DNA of 64,000 bases, from assembly GCA_050516505.1 (NCBI GenBank), contig CP191518.1, positions 2,418,001 to 2,482,000 on the forward strand, in the 5' to 3' direction. The stretch's first letter is position 1. Every line of letters starts with the position of its first letter. The stretch comes from Scandinavium ludwigii_A (GTDB lineage Bacteria > Pseudomonadota > Gammaproteobacteria > Enterobacterales > Enterobacteriaceae). Below are positions 26,526 through 33,746 of this stretch, in pieces. The position numbers and the translations under genes are program-made. The notes under the pieces are model-generated. The model was not told the DNA's origin. It searched no databases and saw nothing but the letters and a program-made list of their open reading frames with translations.

Positions 26526-27452
26526 ATGGAAAAAAATGGTCTCTTCAGTCAGCGCATTCGTTTGCGCCATTTGCATACGTTTGTCGCCGTCGCTCAACAG
26601 GGCACGCTGGGCCGTGCGGCAGAAACGCTAAATCTCAGTCAGCCTGCGCTGTCGAAAACCCTCAACGAACTGGAACAGCTCACCGGTACGCGCCTTTTTG
26701 ACCGAGGTCGTATGGGCGCGCAGCTGACGCTGGTCGGGGAACAGTTTCTGACCCACGCGGTAAAAGTCCTTGATGCGTTGAATACTGCGGGCCTGGCACT
26801 AAACCGTAAAGAGGGGCTCGGTGGCGACGTGGTGCGTATCGGTGCCCTGCCGACCGCCGCGCTGGGCATTCTTCCGGCGGTGATTGGCGAATTCCACAAG
26901 CAGCAAAAAGACATTACGCTGCAAGTCGCCACCATGAATAACACCATGCTGTTGGCCGGGCTGAAATCCGCTGAAATTGATTTAGGCATTGGCCGCATGT
27001 CGGACCCGGACCTGATGAGCGGCCTGAATTACGAGCTGCTGTTTCTGGAATCGCTGAAACTGGTGGTGCGTCCGAATCACCCGCTGTTGCAGGAAACGGT
27101 CACGCTGAGCAAAGTGATGGAGTGGCCGGTGGTGGTTTCGCCCAAAGGTACCGTCCCCCGGCAGAATGCCGAAGCGCTGGTATTGAGCCAGGGCTGTAAA
27201 ATTCCGCCCGGCTGTATCGAAACGCTGTCAGCGTCTTTATCGCGCCAGCTGACGGTGGATTTTGACTATGTGTGGTTTGTGCCTTCCGGCGCGGTGAAAG
27301 ACGATTTACGTCATGGCACCCTGGTCGCGTTACCGGTGCCGACCCAGGGTGCGGGCGAACCGATTGGAATATTAACGCGAGTGGATTCGCCGTTGTCGAC
27401 CGGGGCCCAAACGCTGTTGAGCGCCATTCGGAAATCCATGCCGGGGCATTAA
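26526..27452 (+). CDS. pcaQ: LysR-family activator of protocatechuate genes, PcaQ-like
   Basis: 308 residues. The winged helix-turn-helix (about residues 11-70) reads RIRLRHLHTFVAVAQQGTLGRAAETL-like in short segments, with LSQPALSKTLNELE as the recognition region, as in PcaQ/GalR-type LysR proteins. The effector domain follows. It sits just after pcaHG in the same direction but behind a terminator, with its own promoter region holding two CAAGTTA repeats (26463, 26481). Role inferred from sequence type and position. Confidence 0.83.
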   Translation: MEKNGLFSQRIRLRHLHTFVAVAQQGTLGRAAETLNLSQPALSKTLNELEQLTGTRLFDRGRMGAQLTLVGEQFLTHAVKVLDALNTAGLALNRKEGLGGDVVRIGALPTAALGILPAVIGEFHKQQKDITLQVATMNNTMLLAGLKSAEIDLGIGRMSDPDLMSGLNYELLFLESLKLVVRPNHPLLQETVTLSKVMEWPVVVSPKGTVPRQNAEALVLSQGCKIPPGCIETLSASLSRQLTVDFDYVWFVPSGAVKDDLRHGTLVALPVPTQGAGEPIGILTRVDSPLSTGAQTLLSAIRKSMPGH

Positions 27453-27455
27453 TAC

Positions 27456-27564
27456 GTTGCCCGGCGGCACTTCGTTTGCGCGGGCCTACAAGAAAGACGG
27501 GGAATTTGGGAAACACGGGAATTACGGGAAAAGGTAGGCCGGGTAAGCGCAGCGCCACCCGGCA
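27456..27564. repeat. BIME: two REP units with a G-rich linker
   Basis: REP units at about 27456-27490 (GTTGCCCGGCGGCAC core) and 27533-27564 (GTAGGCCGGGTAAGCG core) lie in opposite orientation between convergent pcaQ and cybB. The linker between them has repeated GGGAA/GGGAAA steps. Confidence 0.8.
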
Positions 27565-27572
27565 TAAACGCC

Positions 27573-28100
27573 TTACTTCTTACGCGGCATCATCCGCAGC
27601 AGCGTGTTGTCCTTCCAGAAATAGTGATGCATCAGCGCCGCCAGCGCGTGCAGACCAATCACGTAATAGCCGAAATTCGCCAGCCACACGTGATATTCCT
27701 TCAGGTTATCCGCCAAATCAAAATTTGCTTCGGTGGCGTGCGGCATGGTGATGCCAAACGCAATCCACGGATTGCCGCGGTTGTACATCATCACCAGCCC
27801 AATAATCGGCAGAATAATGAACAGCAGATAAATAACCAGATGGGCCAGGTGCGCCATCCCCGTCATCCACGGTTTGGGTTTCGGCACAATCGGCGGCGCT
27901 TTCTGCTTCAGGCGCACCAGCAATCGCGCCACCATTAACACCAGAATCGAAATCCCGCAGGAGACATGCACCATATTGAAATACGGGCGATACGTGCGTG
28001 GAAAGAAGCCTTTCAACTCCATCGCGCAGTACGCCCCGATCACCAGCAGAAACACCAGCCAGTGAATGCCAATTTGCAGGCTCGAGTATTTATCTCGCAT
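27573..28100 (-). CDS. cybB: Cytochrome b561
   Basis: 175 residues, one less than E. coli CybB. Four hydrophobic helices are visible, with candidate haem-ligand histidines in IGIHWLVF, MVHVSCG, YHVWLAN and GLHALAALMHHYF. It is an inner-membrane di-haem cytochrome that exchanges electrons with quinone and acts as a superoxide:quinone oxidoreductase in E. coli. Its K-12 neighbour gapC is kept on the other side of a 190-bp divergent region. Confidence 0.93.
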   Translation of the reverse strand: MRDKYSSLQIGIHWLVFLLVIGAYCAMELKGFFPRTYRPYFNMVHVSCGISILVLMVARLLVRLKQKAPPIVPKPKPWMTGMAHLAHLVIYLLFIILPIIGLVMMYNRGNPWIAFGITMPHATEANFDLADNLKEYHVWLANFGYYVIGLHALAALMHHYFWKDNTLLRMMPRKK

Positions 28101-28224
28101 CGTTATTATTCCCGGAAAAACTGTGAGAGAGCTAACATAGCGGCCCTGCTTTAAAAACTCATTAACTTTTCTGTATAGATTTTCAAACCGTTAGCGCCAC
28201 CTGAAAGATGTTCAGTTGCCCAAA

Positions 28225-28240
28225 TGGACCGACTGGTCTA
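28225..28240. promoter_or_regulatory. NemR-like palindrome upstream of gapC
   Basis: TGGACC-GACT-GGTCTA, a 16-bp near-perfect palindrome 51 bp before the gapC start codon. It resembles the TAGACC-N4-GGTCTA box bound by the electrophile sensor NemR in E. coli. Assignment is inferred from sequence only. Confidence 0.5.
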
Positions 28241-28290
28241 AGCCTGGAGGAGTTTATCGCATCGTGAGATAACCCCCTGAGGAGCAGAAG

Positions 28291-29292
28291 ATGAGCAAAG
28301 TAGGCATAAATGGTTTTGGACGCATTGGACGCCTGGTGTTACGCCGCATGCTGGAAGTGAAAAGCGCACAGGAGGTGGTGGCGATTAACGATCTGACCTC
28401 GCCGCACGTGCTGGCATATTTGCTGAAGCACGACTCAAACTATGGCCCGTTCCCCTGGAGCGTCGATCACACCGATGACGCGCTGATTGTCGACGGTAAA
28501 AAAATCGCCGTCTACGCCGAGAAAGACGCCAAAAATATTCCCTGGAAATCAGCGGGCGTCGAATACGTCGTCGAATGTACCGGGTTCTATACCGCCACCG
28601 ATAAAGCCCAGGCGCACATTCAGGCCGGCGCCAAAAAAGTGCTGATTTCCGCCCCAGCGGGCGACATGAAAACCATCGTTTTTAACGTCAACGACGATAC
28701 GCTGGACGGCAACGACACCATTATCTCCGTGGCATCCTGCACCACTAACTGCCTCGCACCGATGGCGAAAGCGCTGCACGACGCGTTTGAAATCAAAGTC
28801 GGCACCATGACCACCATTCACGCCTACACCGGCACCCAGGCGCTGGTTGATGGCCCGCGCGGTAAAGATTTACGCGCCTCACGCGCCGCGGCAGAAAACA
28901 TCATTCCGCACACCACCGGAGCAGCGAAGGCTATCGGGCTGGTTATTCCGGAACTGAAAGGGAAACTCAAAGGCCACGCCCAGCGCGTCCCGGTGAAAAC
29001 GGGGTCCGTTACCGAACTGGTGTCGATTCTGGGTAAAAAAGTCACCGAAGATGAGGTGAACATGGCGTTGAAAAAAGCCACCCACGACAATGATTCGTTC
29101 GGCTATACCGACGAAGAAATCGTCTCTTCCGATGTGATTGGCAGCCACTTTGGCTCGGTGTTTGACGCCACCCAGACCGAAATCACCGAAGTCGGCGATT
29201 TGCAGTTGGTCAAAACTGTCTCCTGGTACGATAACGAATACGGCTTCGTCACCCAACTTATTCGCGTGCTGGAAAAATTCGTTAAGCTGTAA
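28291..29292 (+). CDS. gapC: Glyceraldehyde-3-phosphate dehydrogenase GapC, intact
   Basis: 333 residues, a full-length type I phosphorylating GAPDH. The NAD-binding start VGINGFGRIGRLVLRR, the catalytic cysteine in SVASCTTNCLAP and the following THIHAYTGTQ-like His region (TMTTIHAYTG) and SWYDNEYGF are all intact. In E. coli K-12 this gene is a broken pseudogene, so here it may be functional. GAGGAG precedes the start. It is divergent from cybB, with a NemR-like palindrome in the promoter region. It is a second GAPDH in addition to the housekeeping GapA expected elsewhere. Confidence 0.93.
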   Translation: MSKVGINGFGRIGRLVLRRMLEVKSAQEVVAINDLTSPHVLAYLLKHDSNYGPFPWSVDHTDDALIVDGKKIAVYAEKDAKNIPWKSAGVEYVVECTGFYTATDKAQAHIQAGAKKVLISAPAGDMKTIVFNVNDDTLDGNDTIISVASCTTNCLAPMAKALHDAFEIKVGTMTTIHAYTGTQALVDGPRGKDLRASRAAAENIIPHTTGAAKAIGLVIPELKGKLKGHAQRVPVKTGSVTELVSILGKKVTEDEVNMALKKATHDNDSFGYTDEEIVSSDVIGSHFGSVFDATQTEITEVGDLQLVKTVSWYDNEYGFVTQLIRVLEKFVKL

Positions 29293-29299
29293 GCCCTAC

Positions 29300-29322
29300 G
29301 GCGGATGGCACACTCATCCGCC
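29300..29322 (+). terminator. Hairpin after gapC
   Basis: GGCGGATG and CATCCGCC form an 8-bp stem with a seven-base loop, 8 bp past the gapC stop. Only a weak T-rich tract follows, so this is a possible terminator. Confidence 0.5.
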
Positions 29323-29400
29323 TCACACATTTCCCCCTTCGCCCTGCCCCCCTTTCTCTCCCTGTGCTAAAACAGTGTTTTACCCTAAGCGAGAGTAGAC

Positions 29401-30327
29401 ATGACGACATTCAATCCGAATGAGCTGCTGCAACTGATGGCTGAAGCCTCACGCAAGGCCGCCAGCTTTTCCGTCTGGCCACAGGGAGAGGCGCCCGGCG
29501 CGCGTCAAAGCCCGGCGCAGTTAGTGCTCGAGGAACAGCATACCGGCCCGTCGGCCTGGGACCGTTCGGTCACGGGTGTGCGCGCCCCGCAGATAACGGT
29601 TTACGCACCGGCGGAACCGAACGGCGTCGGCATTCTGGTAACGCCGGGCGGGTCATATCGCCGTGTGGTGTTAGACAAAGAAGGCAGCGCACTGGCGCCG
29701 TTTTTCAACGCCCGTGGCTATACGCTGTTTGTGATGACCTATCGCCTGCCGGGTGACGGTCATGCGGAAGGGGCCAACGCGCCGCTAGCAGACGTGCAGC
29801 GCGCGATGCGGGTGCTTCGAGCCAATGCACATCGCTGGCGGCTGGATGCCGATAAGCTCGGGGTAATGGGTTTTTCTGCCGGTGGCCACGCGGCGGCCAG
29901 TCTCGGCACCCGTTACGATGAAGCGGGGTACGATCCGGTGGATGAGCACGATACCCTTTCCGCTCGCCCGGCGTTTATGGCGCTGGTGTATCCGGTTATC
30001 ACTATGGTGGCGGACATCGATCACCCCGGTTCGCGTGAGGAACTGATTGGCAGCAACCCGGACGAGCAGCAAATCCGCCATTATTCCCTCGAACAGCGCG
30101 CCAGCGCGCAAACGCCGCCGACGTTTCTGCTGCACGCGGTGGACGACCCATCGGTCAAAGTGGAAAACAGCGTGGTGATGTTCAGCGCCCTGCGCCGACT
30201 CGGTGTCCCGGTGGAAATGCATCTGTTCGAGCAAGGGAAGCACGGATTCGGTATTCGCGACGCTCAGGGCCTGCCGGTGTCAGTCTGGCCCGAGCTGATG
30301 ATGAACTGGATAGAAACGAAGGTGTAA
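29401..30327 (+). CDS. Alpha/beta-hydrolase, acetyl-esterase type
   Basis: 308 residues of the alpha/beta-hydrolase fold. The likely catalytic triad is visible: Ser in VMGFSAGGHAAAS, Asp in HAVDDPSVKVEN and His in EQGKHGFGIRD. ILVTPGGSYR supplies the oxyanion hole in place of the usual HGGG. No signal peptide is seen. Such enzymes deacetylate sugars or small esters; the substrate here is unknown. It is an extra gene between gapC and aldA relative to K-12. A bidirectional terminator follows. Confidence 0.8.
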   Translation: MTTFNPNELLQLMAEASRKAASFSVWPQGEAPGARQSPAQLVLEEQHTGPSAWDRSVTGVRAPQITVYAPAEPNGVGILVTPGGSYRRVVLDKEGSALAPFFNARGYTLFVMTYRLPGDGHAEGANAPLADVQRAMRVLRANAHRWRLDADKLGVMGFSAGGHAAASLGTRYDEAGYDPVDEHDTLSARPAFMALVYPVITMVADIDHPGSREELIGSNPDEQQIRHYSLEQRASAQTPPTFLLHAVDDPSVKVENSVVMFSALRRLGVPVEMHLFEQGKHGFGIRDAQGLPVSVWPELMMNWIETKV

Positions 30328-30332
30328 TATTT

Positions 30333-30366
30333 CAGGGCATGAGTATCGCCTCATGCCCTGCTATTT
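30333..30366. terminator. Terminator between convergent hydrolase and GFA genes
   Basis: CAGGGCATGA and TCATGCCCTG form a perfect 10-bp stem with an eight-base loop; CTATTT follows on the plus strand. It sits between two convergent genes and could end both transcripts. Confidence 0.78.
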
Positions 30367-30781
30367 AGTTTTTAGCCGTCGGGGTATACGTCAGGATCCC
30401 CGCTACACCGCCCCCACCGTCGGAAGGATGATGTATCCCGTTCGACACCGTCACCTCGGTAAAATCAAACGGCGAAACGTCTTCGATGCAGGCCACGTTC
30501 ACCCCGTACTGTTGCGGGTTAGAACGTCGCTGATGGAAGGTGTAAATGCCACACACCGAGCAAAAATAGTGCGCTGCGGTGCCAGTATTGAAGCGGTATT
30601 CTGTCAGCTTATCCTTCCCTTCCGTCACCTGAATACCGGATAACGGGGCTGACACCACCACCGCGCCGCGCATTCGACAAAACGAACAGTTACAGCGTCT
30701 GATGGTGTTAAACCCGTCCGACAGTTGGACCGTAAATTTCACTGCACCGCAGTGGCATTGCGCATTCACTTTCTCAGTCAC
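30365..30781 (-). CDS. GFA-family (CENP-V/GFA domain) zinc protein
   Basis: 138 residues from a GTG at 30781 with GAGG five bases upstream; longer ATG starts at 30850 and 30832 lack a good ribosome-binding site. The zinc cysteines are clear: CHCGAVKF, CNCSFC and FCSVCGIYTF, as in glutathione-dependent formaldehyde-activating family proteins. Most members have no proven activity. It sits between the hydrolase and aldA, and is absent from this place in K-12. Confidence 0.8.
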   Translation of the reverse strand: MTEKVNAQCHCGAVKFTVQLSDGFNTIRRCNCSFCRMRGAVVVSAPLSGIQVTEGKDKLTEYRFNTGTAAHYFCSVCGIYTFHQRRSNPQQYGVNVACIEDVSPFDFTEVTVSNGIHHPSDGGGGVAGILTYTPTAKN

Positions 30782-30853
30782 AGACACCTCACCGCCAAGG
30801 AATAGAGTGAAAATATGTAGCACAGAAGCCATTGTGCTGCACAGATTCACCCA

Positions 30854-30881
30854 TAAAAAAGGGCCCGTATTGGACCCTTTT
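30854..30881 (-). terminator. Rho-independent terminator of aldA
   Basis: On the minus strand AAAGGGTCC-AATAC-GGGCCCTTT forms a stem with one G-T pair, followed by further T; it starts 16 bp after the aldA stop codon. Confidence 0.8.
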
Positions 30882-30896
30882 GTCTCGCATCAGCCA

Positions 30897-32336
30897 TCAG
30901 GATTGTAGATACACCACCTGAGTTTGCAGATATTCTTCCAGCCCGTGACGCCCATCGGCGCCGCCAATCCCGGATTTACGCCAGCCCGCGTGGAAGCCCT
31001 GCATCGCTTCAAAGTTTTCGCGGTTGATGTAGGTTTCGCCGAATTTCAGCCCTTTGATGGCTTTCATCGCTTTGTTCAAATCCTGCGTGTAGACCGACGA
31101 CGTCAGGCCGTATTCGCTGTCGTTGGCCATCTTCAGGGCATCTTCTAGCGTATCGAATACCACCACGGGCAGCACCGGGCCGAAGGTTTCTTCATGCATG
31201 ATGGTCATGTCCTGACGCACGTCAATCAGCAGCGTCGCCGGGTAGAAATAGCCTTTGCCTTCCACCGCTTTGCCGCCGATAACCACTTTCGCGCCCTGCT
31301 CAACCGCTTTCGCCACTTTTTGCTCTACGCGTTCCAGCGCGGCGGCGTTGATCAGCGGCCCCATTGCGATATCAGTGCGCTGCGCCGGGTCACCAAACTG
31401 TACCGCTTTCATCGCTTCACCCAGACGGTTAACGAAACGGTCGTAGATGCCTTTCTGCACGTACACGCGCTCGGCGCAGTTGCAGACTTGCCCGGTATTA
31501 ATGACGCGAGAATCGACGATCGCTTTCACCGCCAGCTCCAGATCGGCATCGTCCAGCACGATCGCCGGGGCTTTGCCGCCCAGTTCCAGGCACACTTTGG
31601 TGATGTTTTTCGCCGCAGCGGTCATGATTTTTTCACCCGCGCCGACGCTGCCGGTCATGCTGACCATCGCCACTTTCGGGTTGCCCGCCAACTCCTGGCC
31701 CACGGTTTCGCCCCGACCCAGCACCAGGTTAAAGACGCCTTTTGGCAGGCCTATCTCATGGACTATTTTTGCGAACGCAATGGCGTTGTTCGGGGTAAAT
31801 TCGCTCGGCTTGATAACAATGGTATTGCCGGTGATCAGCGCCGGAGCCAGCTTGCGGGCAATCAGGAAGAACGGGAAGTTCCACGGCAAAATGCCGGTGG
31901 TTACGCCCAACGCGCGTTTGAACACGAAGATGTTTTCGCCCGGACGGTCGCTTTGCAGAATTTCACCTTCATAACGGCGCGCCCACTCTGACATGTACTC
32001 GAGATAGTCGGCGGTGAACGCCACTTCGACTTCCGCCAGCTGCTGAATTTTGCCGCCTTCCGCGACAATCAGCGCGCTGATTTCTTCGGCACGTTCGCGA
32101 ATGCCCGCCGCAATCTTACGCAGCCAGCCCGCACGCTGAATGGCAGGCAGCGCTTCCCAGGCAGGTTGCGCCCGTTCAGCCGCCTCAATGGCCTGCTGCG
32201 CCTCTTTGGCTGAACCGTCAGGAATGCGCGAAATCAGCGCCTCGGTTGAGGGATTGACCACGTCAATCCAGGCGTCGCCCTGCCAGGACACAAACTGACC
32301 GTCGATATACATAGGGTGTTGTACGGGTGCTGTCAT
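30897..32336 (-). CDS. aldA: Aldehyde dehydrogenase A (lactaldehyde/glycolaldehyde dehydrogenase)
   Basis: 479 residues from the ATG at 32336 with AGGAG upstream, equal in length to E. coli AldA. NAD-dependent oxidation of L-lactaldehyde to lactate and of glycolaldehyde to glycolate, in fucose, rhamnose and glycol use. Catalytic motifs are LELGGKAPAIV (general base Glu) and TGQVCNCAERVYV (nucleophile Cys), and LPWNFPFFLIARK binds NAD. A CRP-like site lies about 100 bp upstream. Confidence 0.95.
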   Translation of the reverse strand: MTAPVQHPMYIDGQFVSWQGDAWIDVVNPSTEALISRIPDGSAKEAQQAIEAAERAQPAWEALPAIQRAGWLRKIAAGIRERAEEISALIVAEGGKIQQLAEVEVAFTADYLEYMSEWARRYEGEILQSDRPGENIFVFKRALGVTTGILPWNFPFFLIARKLAPALITGNTIVIKPSEFTPNNAIAFAKIVHEIGLPKGVFNLVLGRGETVGQELAGNPKVAMVSMTGSVGAGEKIMTAAAKNITKVCLELGGKAPAIVLDDADLELAVKAIVDSRVINTGQVCNCAERVYVQKGIYDRFVNRLGEAMKAVQFGDPAQRTDIAMGPLINAAALERVEQKVAKAVEQGAKVVIGGKAVEGKGYFYPATLLIDVRQDMTIMHEETFGPVLPVVVFDTLEDALKMANDSEYGLTSSVYTQDLNKAMKAIKGLKFGETYINRENFEAMQGFHAGWRKSGIGGADGRHGLEEYLQTQVVYLQS

Positions 32337-32431
32337 GTGCTGCTCCTGTGAATGCATCGTTTTTAACAAGTAAATATATTGTTAAATATCGAGAGTTCAC
32401 GGCACAAACCCCAACCCTATGATCCTGTTTT

Positions 32432-32447
32432 TGTGAGACATCTCATA
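32432..32447. promoter_or_regulatory. Candidate CRP site upstream of aldA
   Basis: TGTGA-GACATC-TCATA matches the CRP consensus TGTGA-N6-TCACA with one mismatch in the core, about 100 bp before the aldA start. aldA is known to respond to carbon source through CRP in E. coli. Confidence 0.6.
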
Positions 32448-32495
32448 AAAGTAAGCCGATGAACGCGATTCAGCGTCAACAACCCGATAACAACG

Positions 32496-32533
32496 AATGC
32501 CCGTTTGCGGACTTTTTGTCGCAAACGGGCATT
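32496..32533 (-). terminator. Perfect 14-bp hairpin after ydcF
   Basis: AATGCCCGTTTGCG and CGCAAACGGGCATT form a perfect stem with a ten-base loop, 12 bp past the ydcF stop. No T run follows on the minus strand, so it may stabilise the mRNA end or act with Rho. Confidence 0.55.
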
Positions 32534-32545
32534 AACAGGAGGGCG

Positions 32546-33343
32546 TTACAGCAGGGATCGGCTCGACAACGCCTCGCGCAGCAGCGCGTCTTCACGCAAA
32601 ACGCGCCATGCATCCAGCACGTCGTCAGGCATATCAACGTGGGCGATAAACCCTTTCCCGCGCGGTCCGTAGCCGTTTTCATCATCATGAATGCGCGGCA
32701 GTTCGCCCAGTAATAAGGAGAGATAACGCTCCACCGGCCAGACGTTATGCGCTTCCTCGGCGAAGGTCAGGCCGTGATTCCCGTTGCACAGCACCGGTAA
32801 ATAGCCCGGATAGCTGCGCCACTGCGGGGCATTCGCGTCATCCTGCCAAACGTGCGCAAATGTTGCCATGGTGCGACGTTGCATGGTCGGGTCCTGCACC
32901 ACAATTCCGGAATGACAGCGGATCCCGCGCTCTTCCATGATATCGCGCGTGAAGCGGGCATTCTCCCCACAGTTGGTGGAGCGCTGTTCCACCACAATGC
33001 GCTCCTGCGGAATGTTCCAGTGCTGATGCGCAATTTCCGCGAGAATTGACGCTTCGGCGCAGCCGGTAGTGCGCAGAGCGTTATAACGCGGATGACGGGC
33101 CACCGCGGCGTACAGGAAAGTGGTGGAATGGCCGATACCGCCGCTTATCAGCAACGTGCGGTTTTCTGCTGCCAGTCGGCAAGCGGCATCAATGGTTGGC
33201 ATCACCGCATTACCCGCCAGCACCACCAGATCGGCGTCGACGTTGACCGGCGGCGTAGGAAAATCGTTCTGTGCCAGCCATTCGCCCACGCGGTTAGCTG
33301 CTTGTAGAGTCGTTTCTTTCAAATTTGGAAAGGTGGTCAGCAT
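32546..33343 (-). CDS. ydcF: DUF218/ElyC-like SAM-binding protein YdcF
   Basis: 265 residues, one shorter than E. coli YdcF. The DUF218 fold is marked by DLVVLAGNAVMPTIDAA, LISGGIGHSTTFLY and QSTNCGENARF-type segments. E. coli YdcF binds S-adenosylmethionine, but its role is not known. It keeps the K-12 position between aldA and hrpA. Confidence 0.92.
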   Translation of the reverse strand: MLTTFPNLKETTLQAANRVGEWLAQNDFPTPPVNVDADLVVLAGNAVMPTIDAACRLAAENRTLLISGGIGHSTTFLYAAVARHPRYNALRTTGCAEASILAEIAHQHWNIPQERIVVEQRSTNCGENARFTRDIMEERGIRCHSGIVVQDPTMQRRTMATFAHVWQDDANAPQWRSYPGYLPVLCNGNHGLTFAEEAHNVWPVERYLSLLLGELPRIHDDENGYGPRGKGFIAHVDMPDDVLDAWRVLREDALLREALSSRSLL

Positions 33344-33612
33344 AATACTCCCTACTTTCGTGAGTCATACCACAGGGTAACGTCCTGAGCGGAGGATGAC
33401 AGGAGATCACTCCTAAAGCGAGCCAATGGTGCATATTACCGGGTCGCCAGGAAGCGGCGGGTCTTCTCTGTCAGGCTGACGCTTAACATGAGGTTCAGGA
33501 ATGTAAAAATTGTGGCAAATAACCTGGCGGCTACAAACCGTCGGCCTGAAAGGCTGGGATAGCTTTACGCTGGCGTGGGTGAAGCATTGAAAGGTTAGCT
33601 AAAGAGTGGCTG
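33344..33612. other. Intergenic stretch between ydcF and the hrpA-side repeat, no gene seen
   Basis: About 270 bp with no open frame of note, no RNA gene I recognise and no strong hairpin. It probably contains the ydcF promoter near its left end. Confidence 0.5.
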
Positions 33613-33733
33613 CCCCCCCCTCACCCCAACCCTCTCCCTCAGGGAGAGGGAGAAAAAAAGGTTCATCGCGCCTTACCGAGGGAAAAAAGATCGGTTCCCT
33701 CTCCCTGTGGGAGAGGGTTAGGGAGAGGGCATC
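33613..33733. repeat. Inverted pair of CCCTCTCCC palindromic repeats
   Basis: Two related units in opposite orientation: 33617-33652 (ACCCTCTCCCTCAGGGAGAG core) and 33693-33730 (CCCTCTCCCTGTGGGAGAGG core). Each forms its own hairpin, and the two together form a larger one. This is a dispersed palindromic family seen between genes in enterobacteria. It lies 13 bp past the hrpA stop, so it is the 3' end of the hrpA transcript. Confidence 0.8.
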
Positions 33734-33746
33734 AGCCCGCAGAGGT

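Noticed and set aside
31194..31991. 265-codon plus-strand open frame
   Set aside because: Antisense to aldA; low-complexity mixture without motifs.
33613..33733. CRISPR-like or ERIC element
   Set aside because: Only two units in inverted orientation, with no regular spacers; the sequence fits a palindromic intergenic repeat, not ERIC or CRISPR.
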